This document shows, in pieces, positions 38,080 through 49,614 of a stretch of 64,000 bases of DNA. Under the pieces are notes generated by a model. It did no database searches and was not told the DNA's origin. It saw nothing but the letters and a program-made list of their open reading frames with translations. The translations under genes and the position numbers were made by a program. Position 1 is the first letter of the stretch. Every line of letters starts with the position of its first letter. The stretch is from assembly GCA_029706075.1 (NCBI GenBank), contig JAINUG010000132.1:2366001-2430000 (forward strand). The letters are read 5' to 3'. Source of the DNA: Aldrovandia affinis (Eukaryota; Chordata; Actinopteri; Notacanthiformes; Halosauridae).

Positions 38080-38704
38080 GGGGAGACTGGGGTATGTTGT
38101 CACACTTTTCACTCTGTCTTACCTGTACTGGGCGCAATATATCACAATGGTATAAATGTCATACCAAATGAAAGGTGGAAGTCTTGGGCACATATTTTGT
38201 ATTAATTACATATTCATGTATTATTTCAGTATGGAGTTGTAGACAGTTAAATAGAAGGTGTGCACTTGTGACAACTTACCCCATCAGGGGGTAAGTTGTC
38301 ACACTATGTCATAGTATGTGGGGTAAATTGTCACATTGGATTATCAACAAATAAGAATACAACAAAATAATTGTGAATAAATATTTTTTTACTTTCAAAT
38401 TCAAAACCAAGTACTGTGACACACTCGAGGGTGGATAGAGTGTTCACTTGACTGAAAACGATAAAGTCACTGTCCACAACCAAATAAATGTAATTCAACA
38501 ATTGATTTACTGTTAGTTGGAAGCAAGAGCAAGAGGTTAGTTGTAATTCAACAGTCCAATCCACAGTACAATAGAATCGTCGATATACGTGAGCAGGGTG
38601 CGGCACACGAAGACAGATTCTCAGACAGTTCAGGATTGGGCTAGGCGGAGGGAAGTCAGGCAGGCAAGGGTCAAACACGGGGCGGGATCTCAGACAGTCC
38701 AGGG

Positions 38705-39346
38705 TAGTGATGGGACGAGCGACACTGGTGCGTCAGCACTGTGCCGAGAGCTCAAGAGTGAAACCCCGTATTGGTGCGTGTATTGCTTTAAGAAAGAATC
38801 ACGTGACCGATACAGGAACTGTATCGTTTGGATGTGCCGCGCCAAAGTGTGTTTATAAGGAAACAAACTGTATCAACATGTCGTGGGTTTGTTGGATGGA
38901 GTTTTGCAGTTGCGTGATTATGGATCGTTCAAATAAGTTTTCCCCAGTGTGGAATAATTTTGATCTTGTGACGCCAAACAAGGTAAATCTTTTTCTCCTT
39001 TGAGCATTGTTTACTGTTAGTTTTTCAATTATATACTATATGTTTTTTACGGTGGCGCATTGCATTCACTTTATCAAGTCTTTTATTTCATATGATTTAA
39101 CAGTTAAGTTAACAAAATTGTGTACATAAGTTAAAAATTGTAACTCTGAATTGGAACTCAAATTTGCTATATTTTACATACCAACTCAGTTTAGCATTTA
39201 CACAAACAAGGAATTTCTTTACCTGCAATGATTTTATAACTACTGCAGGGGTCACTATTGGGTGACCAACACAGTATCAATACAGTGCCGACACAGTTTG
39301 TGTAGTGTGTCAATACACTCCTTGAGGTATCATCATCCCATCACTA
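38705..39346. mobile_element. hAT MITE nested in the Tigger element
   Basis: Termini TAGTGATGGGACGAGC and, in reverse complement, TAGTGATGGGATGATG. Perfect 8-bp target duplication GTCCAGGG at 38697-38704 and 39347-39354. No coding capacity. Confidence 0.92.
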
Positions 39347-39823
39347 GTCCAGGGCAATGGCACACAGCAGCTTCCTCCTTCCAAACAAAATCATACACAG
39401 TGCGTTCAATTATTCTTTCTTTCTCTCTCTTTCTCTCCTCACGTCCACCGTTGATTTCCCAGTTAAGGTACTCTCCTGTGTGTGTGTGTGGTTTCCCTTT
39501 TTCTGCACCTCCAATCAGTGCGCTGATTCACTGCAGCTGGGCTCCGTGAATCAGGAACAGGTGTTCTTAATCTCACCGATTGCTGAGGAACTCCATATAT
39601 GGGCATGGGCTTGATTGTCAATTTAGACGGTGGTGACGCAGGAACTCCATGTATGGGCATAGAGGTAAACACAGGGAAGCGTACATATCGGCTTTCTATC
39701 ACCTCCCCTCTCATGCACCTCTGCCGGCTGCCACAGTACATTTAATTACAGAACTCATTCATTAAAGAGCAAAATGCTTACTCTTAACAAAACAGACATG
39801 GTGTAATGCACAACGAAACACTT

Positions 39824-41562
39824 CTAATCAGACTCATCACAGTTCTGGCACAAATAAATTGCCTGGCCTGGTGTGCAAGCATCATGGGCCCACTTCTTGC
39901 ATCTCACACACTGCACCCAAGCCTCTTTTGGGCGGCTGTTAGAAAATGGCTCCATGCAGACTAGGCAGAAGCACTCCTCTTCATCTGATGACGACTCGTC
40001 TATTTTTCTTTTTACTCTTGCCTTTTTGTTCGCTTTTGCACATTGCTTCCCATCCTCCAGAAACAGCCTGTTTTTAGATTGAGATTTTTCCATTTGTAGT
40101 GCTTGCTTCACGGGTGTGTCTGTTAGAATTGCGGTTTTGCACCGCTTTCTTCCTTTATTAGTTTGTTTTCGGGGACCAGCTTTTGGAAATGGCCGGAGGT
40201 CCTTTGGAGTTGGTAGTCTGCTGCCAGCACTGGGCATTGCTGGGTAAGGGTGAGCTGGCATGGGAACTGAACGGGTCTGTGTCTGTGCTTGTGCCTGGCA
40301 GGGCAGGGTTGGTACTGGGGCCTGGCGGGGCAGGGCGTAACATAGGACATAGGATGGCGCAAACTCAGTTTCCAAAAATACATCCCTGTTGTAAGGCTGT
40401 ACCCCAGTTACCCTAAAGCCAGCCTGAATGTTCAAGGGGGTTGCCGCCACAGGATAAGCGATTGCCACAATCCCAGGAATGTCATAAATTGACATTGTTT
40501 TCCCAGGATTGTTCCTCATCCATGCATCACATGCTGTGTTGATGTGCCTTTTTAGCGGCCCGTAGACAGACCTGTCTAAGGGTTGAAGCCGATGAGAGCA
40601 GTGGGGTGGGAGTGACACCATAATTATGCCGTTTTCTTTGGCATAATTGAGTCCATCAATGGACATATGAGATTCGTGGTTGTCCAAAAGGAGTAAACAT
40701 GGTTTCTCCTTTGAGCATTTTGTATGCTCAGTGAAATGTTTCAGGAAGTCAAAAAAGTGCACATCTTTCATCCACCCCGAGGGATTTGCCGCTCCCTGCT
40801 GCCAGGTGGTCTGCTGTTTAAAAATGATCGCAAAGTTGACACGGGAAATATGAAATATGGACACAGCACAGGCCAGTGTGACAAGCGTCCCCCTTTCAGC
40901 AGAGGTCAGCGACCCTACTTGTTTGAATCCGCGTCTGGCCACTACTTTGTCAGGTTTATGGACCGTGGTCACCCCAGTTTCGTCGACATTCCATATGTCC
41001 CCTGGTCCAAATTGATGTCTGTCTAGCACATTTGCTAAATTGTTGAAGAAGGCATTGACATTTTCTCGGTTGAAGCTACTAGCTCTGGCAAGGCTAGTTG
41101 TCTCAGGCTTTCTTATCGACAGCATTGGGTGCCTTTTTTAAGAAGGCTGTAAACCACTCCGAGCTGGCCTTTTCTGTTTCTGCCCACATTGGTGTGAACT
41201 TCAGCTTGTGTGCCACAGCAAACTGGTAGGCAAGTCTTTTGATCTCACTTGGCGACAGACCAAAATAAATGTCAGCTGACCTAGCAATATAATGAACAAG
41301 CTGCATCTCCAAATCAGGTGGAAATACCTGCCGTGGCTTTCTATAGCCAACCACTGTTGTTGGCATGGCTGCCTGACTGACAATTTCTTCGCTGGTAACC
41401 TTTTTCACAATACCGAGTCAGAGTACGGTAATTTATATTAAAATCGTTTGCTGTGCTTCTGATTGATTTGTTCTCCAGCTTCACCTGTCTGACTGCCTTC
41501 AACATTATATCAGGTGTGGTGCTGCCATTCTCTGTCTTTCTTTTATAATTTCTCACCATCAT
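39824..41562 (-). pseudogene. Tigger/pogo transposase with C-terminal PHD-like finger
   Basis: Start at 41562 with a psq-type helix-turn-helix ([20 protein letters not shown]), then a CENP-B-type DNA-binding segment (41408-41103) and the DDE domain (41125-39824). Catalytic acids are in [16 protein letters not shown] and [10 protein letters not shown], the DDD order of pogo-like enzymes. A Pro/Gln-rich linker and basic stretch lead to a Cys4-His-Cys3 PHD-like finger ([24 protein letters not shown]) at the C-terminus. Two frame changes, near 41400 and near 41115-41145 (an A-run), break it, so it is probably inactive but recent. Confidence 0.88.
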
Positions 41563-42146
41563 CTCACTTTATTTTGTTCCTTCATTTGTTCGTTCCTTTC
41601 TTCCTTCCCTCAATGCTTCTTTCCTTCAAAAACTAATTTAAATTAGCCTCATGTGACAACTTGCCTCAAAGCCATTGAGACAACTTGCCCCAAATTGGCA
41701 TGTGGGCAAATGTTTGTTAAATCTCACGGCTAGTTCAACATAGTACTGCAGCTAACATATCAAGAAACACCTTATTGTTTCCTTTATTCGGTACACAAAT
41801 ATAATTTAGAACATTTATACCTAACACAGTTTTATTACATAAAATGTAAGATGCCATTTACTTACTTTCGAAGGAGACAAACACAAAACTTGTGCTCACA
41901 TGTAATTAAAGAGGCCTTTGACCACCTGTGAAAAGGAATTTGAATCTGGCCCTAGTTGCAACAAAGTAGCTATTTGATTTTTGAGATAGCGCCCCTCTGG
42001 TTGGAGGTATGAACAGTGTGACAACTTACCTGTGTGACAACTTACCCCGCTCTCCCCTACTAAACCAAGCTTGTAAAGCGCAGAGATCGACGAGAGTCTG
42101 AATGGGGAATAGAAAATGGGAATGGTTTTATACAAATGTAGTAGAG

Positions 42147-43043
42147 CAGTGTTTCTCAAACTTTTTTACTCCACGACCCCATTTCATGGGTGGGGAAAAA
42201 TCGCGACCCCATACATAAATGATAGTGCAATTACAACGCTGAAAAACTTTAGTCCAGAAACATATATTGGTGGTCTATTTCCAAAATAGTAGCAAATACA
42301 TTCACAGGCTATATCTTTATGAAAAACAAATAAAACAGACTTAATAGTAGCAAATACAGTACATTCACAGGCTATATCTTTATGAAAAATAAAAATTACC
42401 GGTCTTCACGATCCAATGTGCAACGACAAATGAAGCCTGTAGCCCCCGTTCGTTTGCTACTGTTGCAGCTTTAAGCACGGTTTTCTGTCCTTGTAAAACT
42501 TTTTGTTTCCTCTGAAAGAAATCTAGCGGCTTTGCTTGTAATGCGCTGTGTTTAGTTTGCAAGTGGCGTTGCATTTTACATGCTTAAAGCTCTCGTTAGC
42601 TAGAACTTCCCCACACGACACATTGTGGTCTTGGGTCCTCCTCATGTCCTGTCCATGTAAAGCCATAGGTGAGGAATTTCTTATTACAAAAACGTATTTT
42701 TGTAATTTTCTGCTGGTCTTTTGCTAGAATTTGACTCACCTCCAGCACCACTCCTGACAACTTTCCATTCCATTCCAAACTTTCCATTTTCGTGACTGCT
42801 GTATTGGCGCACTACACATGTAATGGGGTAGTGCAGTAACGTTAAACGCATGCGTTTAATCGGTCAGAAAAGACAGATTTTACGAAAAAACAGGAAATTT
42901 GTTTTTCATTAAAAAAATGTAAAGAAATGCTTATGGTTAAAAAAATGTTTACATTTATTTTTATTTTTTATTTTTTTGGCGACCCCACCATGACCCTTTG
43001 GTGACCCCAAGTGGGGTCGCGGCCCATAGTTTGAGAACCGCTG
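42147..43043 (-). mobile_element. hAT (Charlie/ZBED5-like) element
   Basis: Termini CAGTGTTTCTCAAAC and, in reverse complement, CAGCGGTTCTCAAAC. Perfect 8-bp target duplication TAGTAGAG (42139-42146, 43044-43051). Minus-strand remnants include RHLQTKHSALQAKPLDFFQR (BED-finger end, about 42560), as in ZBED5-type transposases. The empty site exists in the same repeat array at about 36505-36520. Confidence 0.93.
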
Positions 43044-43099
43044 TAGTAGAGTTACGGACTTGAGTCTTTAGCTCAGCGAGCTTAATCGCTCTCTTGTCG

Positions 43100-43450
43100 C
43101 GTCGAGATCCCTCGGTTCGAAAGTCGCTGCGGGCAGAACCAACACCGTCACACAAACATGTTAAAATAAAGCAAGTTAAATTGCATATTTCTTTGCATAT
43201 TATTTTACTTTTACTTGTTTACAGTGCCTTTGTTACGAGGACACCGAAAGCGGTTTTTATAAGTTCATAAATGAATAAGTTAGGATACTGGAAAGTGAAA
43301 GTGAAATGTTTACGTCATGAATTGTCACGTGACTGGCGCAGAATTTGTATTTATTTTTTATCGCAAATGATCTCCACAAATCGTGTTCAATTTTCAGCAG
43401 CTGTTGCGAGTACTAAATCCATCTTGTAAAGCGCAGACTGTACAATGTTT
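43100..43450 (+). promoter_or_regulatory. casp10 proximal promoter-side repeat, arm 2
   Basis: Last unit of the tandem array, with the tRNA-like B box near 43115, an ISRE at 43291-43306 and CACGTGACTGGCGCAGAAT. It corresponds to arm 1 12980-13220. The sequence onward to 43800 is collinear with arm 1 12560-12980. Confidence 0.6.
43291..43306 (+). promoter_or_regulatory. ISRE / IRF element, arm 2 proximal
   Basis: GAAAGTGAAAGTGAAA, 777 bases before the casp10 start codon, matching the arm-1 element in sequence, orientation and distance. Confidence 0.75.
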
Positions 43451-43818
43451 AAGTTGTAGATGTAGCTGCCGTTATACCTCCCCTTTCCATTACCTAATTC
43501 AAACGGTACAATTCTAACTACAGTATCATCCGACATAAGCATTCTCGGGACCAGAGGTATGGCGGGTACATGGAAGGTCGGATAAACAGGCCACATTTAA
43601 AATGAACACAGCACCGATGCTTAACTTTAAAAGGCCATATTTTCGCTGTTTACACGCATCGCAATGTTTTCAACCTCAAGCGATCTGTGGGTCAAATGGT
43701 TTTAATTAAATTGTTTTGGCTAGTAAATATACAGCGCTAGCACACAAGTTGGCACTGTCAATCTCCAATCAGACATCTAAATGAGGCCGTATACTGTGTA
43801 ACGCACTATAACCTAGAC

Positions 43819-44035
43819 CAGGGGTGCCTAAGTTCGGCCCTGGAGATCTACTGGGTGTGCAGGCTTTTGTTCCAGCCCTTCACTAACACACCTGATTCCA
43901 TTAATCACTTCACTAACACACCTGATTCCACTGCTCGTCAAGGCAATGAATGTTCAAATCAGGTGTGTTAGTGAAGGGCTGGAACAAAAGCCTGCACACC
44001 CAGTAGATCTCCAGGATCGAACTTGGGCACCCCTG
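43819..44035. mobile_element. hAT-type MITE upstream of casp10, arm 2
   Basis: Same element as 12316-12545. Flanks ACCTAGAC and ACCGAGAC, a target duplication with one later change. Ends 36 bases before the splice acceptor of coding exon 1. Confidence 0.9.
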
Positions 44036-47000
44036 ACCGAGACGTTTAATTCATACGTTTTCATTCCTGTCACATGCAGGTGATGGAGTTCCAGCAAACG
44101 CTTCTGAAGGTCGACCAGGCTCTGAACAGCGAGGATGTGCAGGCGTTGGTGTTTCTGTGCGCGGACCTTCTGGACAAAGACGTGAGCTGTATCTCTACTG
44201 CATGCGATCTCTTTACTCATCTGCAGCAGCATGATCTTCTGACATCGCAGCGACCATTCCTCCTCGTGGAGCTGCTGCAGCTGTCCAGGCGGAGTGGGTT
44301 GCTCCGCCAGCTGGACCTTTTCAGCCAGCCTTCTGTGGGCCTCGTCTCCCCCTACAGGTGGGTGTGTGTATAATCTCTCCATTCCGCTGAATACACGCAA
44401 TGTGCTTTGTTTTTTCCCCCTTAAAAGTAGTACCGAGATTTCAGATCCTTGCGCCTTTGATTCAGGCCCTGAACATTTAATATTTTAAAACAAAGAAAAA
44501 GGACAGTTCAGTTTATCAACAGCAATTCGCTTTCCGTTCATATTGACAATATAGTTAGCTATATTAGCTATATGTATTCACCCCCTTTGGCATTTTTCAC
44601 ATTCTTACTTCATGGAATCAAAATGTAGCCTATTTAATTGGAATTTCTTGCCACTGATCAACACGAAATACTTAATTAATAAAAAATAAAAAACAGACAA
44701 TAATTGATTCTGTAAGTATTTACCCTCCCTTGACTTAATACTTCATAGAAGCACCTTTAAAGAGCTGCAGTTACAGCTGTGAGTTTGTTTGCTTGGGTAA
44801 GTCTCTACCAGCTTTGCACATCTAGCCATTTCACTTTTCACATTCTTCTTTACAAAATTGCTCCAGCTACGTCAGGTTGGATGGGGACTGTTGGTGAACA
44901 GCAATTTTCTAATCTTTACAGTCTCTCAATGGGATTGAGGTGTGGTCTTTGACTAGGCTACTCCAGGACATAGATATGTATTTTTTTAAACCACTCCATG
45001 CAATGATAATCAAAATAAGGAAGCAAGAGAAATCTTAAACAATGTTTATTGACACTGGGTGATGATAATGTTGTCCAGGGTTCATATTTGTTATGTTATT
45101 TTATTAAAATGCGGGACTGTCCCACACAATGCAGGACATCTGTTCACCCTACTTGTCTGCCCTATCTGTTCATATGTGTGCATTGATAATGTCACCAAAC
45201 AGCACGTAACTCCCTGTGTCTGAGTTAAGAGGTGGTCAAAACGCCTTTATCGACAACCACCTAACTACCAAACTTGGCGGAGGCGAGAAATATTCCGTTT
45301 GCGATGGTCAAAACTAGCAATTGCGTGTTTTGGCTACCGTCCTCTCCAAACTGGAGCCCTTAATGGTTCTATATGCACTGCGAACCAGTGACGCCACAGT
45401 CACGGTTCAAAACCGAGGTGCGCCAGCTGGCTCTGGCTGAGAGCCCTGTCGGGGGTGGAAATGGGAAATTGTATCATAGTACAGGTACTGAAAAATAAGA
45501 ACTACAATAAAATACCTTAAAGCAGTACCTAGGGGCACAGTTATCTGCATTGACCACAATACATAAGAAAATAATAATACATAATGATGAGAACTAGGCT
45601 CGTAATTTATGTAGTTTAGAGAATATCCAGCACTGCATCAAGTCTGAACTTGAATACCAGCAGTGTCTCTGCCTCTGCTACATGACCTAGCAAGCTGTTC
45701 ATGGATTGACAACTCTGTGTAAAAAAAAAAATAGTTCCTGATATCAGTGTGGAATTTACCTTACCTAACTCATTTACACCTGCGCCCCCTTGTTCTGCTA
45801 ACTGAACTCAACATGAAAAATCTTTGGTAGTTGTTTGTTATTCCTTTTTTTTTTTCATAGTATATCATAGTTTAGTGACAATCACAAAGTGCACCAGTAA
45901 TCTGGAACTGGCTCCTAGAACGTAGGACGAAGTAGTTACAGTGTGAGTTTAACATTTGTGTGCTTCAACCCCTGACAGAAAGCTGCTGTTCAACCTGTCA
46001 GAGAACATCGATGCAGATGACCTGAAGAGTATCAAGTTCCTACTGCAAAACAAACTGCCCCGCAGGAAACTGGAGGACAACGTAGTGAGTGTACAGGCAG
46101 GCATCCTCTCATCCTCCAAACACGGGGCGGGTACTAACCCAGCCTCACGTGTCTACAGGCATCTCACCCCCTAACCATGAGGAGTGTATCGTCTAACCCA
46201 GGCTAATGAGTTTAAAGGCATCTCACCCCCCACACTGACATCAGTAGTGGTCCTTTGGTTTTCTTTCCCTGCAACCTAGGTGCTCTCACGTGCTGTCACT
46301 TGTTTCTATCAGGTACTGGTGGACTGCGGTGGTATTGTAGCGCACTGGCAGCACTATCACAAGCGTTAACTGGGTTCTTCATTGTTTACAGACGATGCTA
46401 AATCTCCTCTTGGAAATGGAGAAGATGGATCTGTTGAGCATTACAAACCTTGAAACACTAGAGGAAGTTATCAAACCAGTCTGCCCCAGTTTGAGAAGAA
46501 GAATCATTCAGTTTAAGGAGGAAAACGGTGAGTGTTAGTGATGGAGAACCTTGTTGTCAGATTCGGATAGTGTTTCTGTTTGGTGCCACTGGAGCCTCTT
46601 TCTTAGCTCAAAATCTCCAAGGTGATGTTGAACCAGCGTGATGTTGAGTCCAGCACCACTGGCTCTTCTTCTGCAACACAGACGCCTCTTGTATTCAGTA
46701 ATATCAGGCTCAATAGACGGTTTGTATGTATGCATGTTTATAAATGTGTGTGTTAGCAGGGTCAGTCAGCCAGAAGACAGAAGTCTCATATATGAGCGCG
46801 AGACAGGCCGACCCCGAGGAGCTTCATGTCTGTCCTGGAGTCCAGGTGCGGCAAAGTGTCTGTCTCTGTTTCCTCTCCGCTCACCTCTGTCTCCCGTTGG
46901 CTACTGTTGTCTACTGTAGTACTGGATATAAAGTTAAGATGATGCTGCGGCCTCTGAAATCTCTGTGCTTCCGTTGTTCTGAGACATATTTATTATTCTT

Positions 47001-47382
47001 TGTTGTTTCATTTTGCTTTTATTTCACTGTGTTCTTCTGCAGGCTTCTACGTCAAATAACAACAGACCTGCCACTCTAGGTATGTTTAACTCTTCTCTTC
47101 TATTTCTCCTTATTTGATCTGTGGAACAAGGGAAGGCAGGGTTGGCACAGTGTTTGGTTATGCATACACTTCTGAGATTCACCATTTTTGGCGGTTTTAA
47201 TCTAAAAACCTCAGTCGTTAAAACAGCAAATCTCACCTCTCGGGTTGGTTATCCGGCCGGTCTCTGAATGTTTTGTTTCTGCTCCTTGTAGGAAGTCTTT
47301 CGGAGAATGTGATTTGGAATGACTGGAGGCAGGAGTCATCGGGGTCATCACATTCACAAGCCTCATGTGAGGTCAGTCCTTG

Positions 47383-47383
<1 letters not shown>

Positions 47384-47467
<84 letters not shown>
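47384..47467. repeat. (CA)n microsatellite in casp10 intron 6
   Basis: Over 80 bases of CA with one TACA interruption, starting 12 bases after the exon 6 donor. Confidence 0.95.
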
Positions 47468-49069
47468 CACTGTGCTGTAGAGAAATACATTCTTCCTTAT
47501 GTACTGGTCAGCGACCTGTGATCTGTGTCTACCTCTGAATATCAATAAAGAGTGAAGCACTGCCTTCCTCTTCCTCACATCCAATCACATTTGAGCTGGA
47601 CACTCGTGTCTCCCTCAGGGCCCCTGTGCGCTCTCCTCTGAACCCTATGCTCCATCTCTAGGTGAGTTGATCTTTTCCCCTGACTTGCACTGTACCCATA
47701 CAGAATAAGTGTTGTTTTGTGATAGTCTGTCGCAGCCTGGTGATCTTACCGGCACCATGGGATGTGTTGCAGTGGCTGTGGATGCCAGGGCAGAGGGACA
47801 GTCGCTCGATCTGAGCCAGCCTAGCAGCAGTGGGACAACAGATGCGACCTTCTCCTCAGGTCAGATAATGACCAGCACCCACTCCTTTACCAACACAGCC
47901 CACTGTTTCCTGTTCTCCTGTGTCTTTTCCTTTGAGTCCGATTCCATGTCTGCTGTCCCTTTCTCTCTCCTCTGTCCATCCACAATACACTACCCTCATC
48001 TGCTGTTTCTTTTTTATTTCAGAGCAAAGGCGCCAGGTGTCTCTCACCTCTCCACGTGAGGAGAAGAATATTAGCGCTGCAAATCCTGTTCAAGGGAAAA
48101 AAAGGTAAGAAACTATCACGCTTTCTCCTATGCACACACCGTACATTACTTTATTCGAAACTCTTAATCAAAATAGAAGAATTTCACATAATACCACAAG
48201 AACAAATCACCGTTTCTGTTGGTTGATCATGTGTGCTTTATGTGTTGTCTTCTGTAGGAACTAGAGGTGTATGAGATGAAAGATGACAGGAGGAGAGGAT
48301 TTTGTTTGATCATCAACAACAATGACTTCTCAAATTCACAAAAAGAATTGAAAAACCGTGAGGGAACAGACGTAGATGCGAGTAAGTGCAAGTAAACTAT
48401 TGACATAAATCCAACGATGGCTCATAAAATAGGACTCTTCTGTTTTTTTTTTTTATCCATGATAAACATTTTTTCCCCCTCTGTTCCCAGAAAGCTTAGT
48501 GGACGTATTTGAGTGGCTGGGCTTTGAGACGCAGACGGAGCGAGACTGCAGCGAGCAGCGCATGCGCTCGCTGCTAGAGGATCTCAGTAAGAAAGACCAC
48601 ACCGCTATGGACTGCCTGGTGTGCTGCGTCCTGAGTCACGGCAAGCGCGGGGCGGTGTACGGGGTAGACGGGGGCGAGTTGCCTCTCAGGGACCTCACGA
48701 GGCCCTTCTCAGGGGTCCGCTGTGCCACCCTGCGGGAGAAGCCCAAACTCTTCTTCATCCAGGCGTGCCGGGGCTTGAAGGAACAGCTGGCAGTGCCCAT
48801 CGAGTCCGACAGCCCCGAGTCTGGCTCCGCCCAGGACTACCTCACCACCGACGCGTTCGTGCCCCAAGACTCCATCCCCGACGAGGCCGACTTCCTGCTG
48901 GGCATGGCCACCGTGCCAGACTTTGCCTCCTTCAGACACAGGAAGGAGGGCACCTGGTTCATTCAGTCTCTGTGTGAGAACCTCGTGCTGCTGGTGCCCA
49001 GGTGAGTAAGCCATTAACACTCTGCATATATTCTAGCAGAAACATATTGGTAATTAATATTGACATTAA

Positions 49070-49325
49070 TATGAAACATGGCTGTACATTCCCACGGGAG
49101 CGGGGAGGGTGGTTGACAAGAACTTGCTGTGAAGCACATAAAGGTGTCTCCAGAAAGGGGGTCGGTGAGTTCCATCTCGAAGGAGGTGGATTATTGCCGG
49201 CCTCGGAGAGTAGCTTGCCCCGTAGAGATGGGCAGCGAGTTCGTTAATCAAAATAAAGAGGGTCTAATTGGCTATCAAATTGGGGAGAAAAACAGAGAAA
49301 TCAGAAAAAGTTTATTTTAAAAAGA
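49070..49325 (+). mobile_element. SINE family D remnant, casp10 intron 11, arm 2
   Basis: Inverted partner of 4560-4870. Confidence 0.6.
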
Positions 49326-49614
49326 AAAAGAATAAAAATCTGGTTAATCTGAGGTTAATTCATGGAACATGCACCACACGTTTAAGTTTGGTCTGATCCA
49401 TTCACACTCATTTTGTATTCTCTATATTTCTTGGGACAGAGAGCATGACCTGCTCTCCATCCTGATCAGGGTCAATGATGATGTCAGCCGTAAGACAGAT
49501 AAATACGGCACCAAGAAGCAGATGCCTCAGCCTGCGTTCTCACTTCGGAAGAAGGTCGTCTTCCCAGTGCCACAGAGGCCACCGCCCAAAATAAAGGCCC
49601 AAGCCTCAACATGA

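Larger units (their letters stand above)
38080..42057 (-). mobile_element. Tigger/pogo-type DNA transposon, about 4 kb
   Basis: Left terminus GGGGAGACTGGGGTATGTTG. Right terminus in reverse complement GGGGAGAGCGGGGTAAGTTG. TA on both sides (38078-38079, 42058-42059). Subterminal repeats contain GTAAGTTGTCACAC. It encodes a transposase on the minus strand, and a 642-base hAT MITE is nested inside. Absent from arm 1. Confidence 0.9.
44083..49614 (+). pseudogene. casp10: Caspase-10-like gene, second copy, frameshifted in exon 9
   Basis: Exons 44083-44357, 45979-46081, 46392-46527, 46760-46845, 47043-47079, 47292-47371, 47619-47661, 47773-47859, 48023-48104, 48258-48381, 48491-49001, 49440-49614. 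All lengths and phases equal the arm-1 copy except exon 9, which is 82 instead of 83 bases: its A-run before the donor (48097-48103) has 7 A where arm 1 has 8. The shifted frame reads Lys-Lys-Arg-Asn-stop at the start of exon 10, predicting a 311-residue protein with both DEDs and linker but no protease domain. Downstream exons stay open, with catalytic His (SHG) and Cys in QACRG, where arm 1 has QACQG. It may be a pseudogene, a functional DED-only decoy, or a homopolymer sequencing error. Intact downstream exons imply the lesion is recent or false. Confidence 0.85.
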
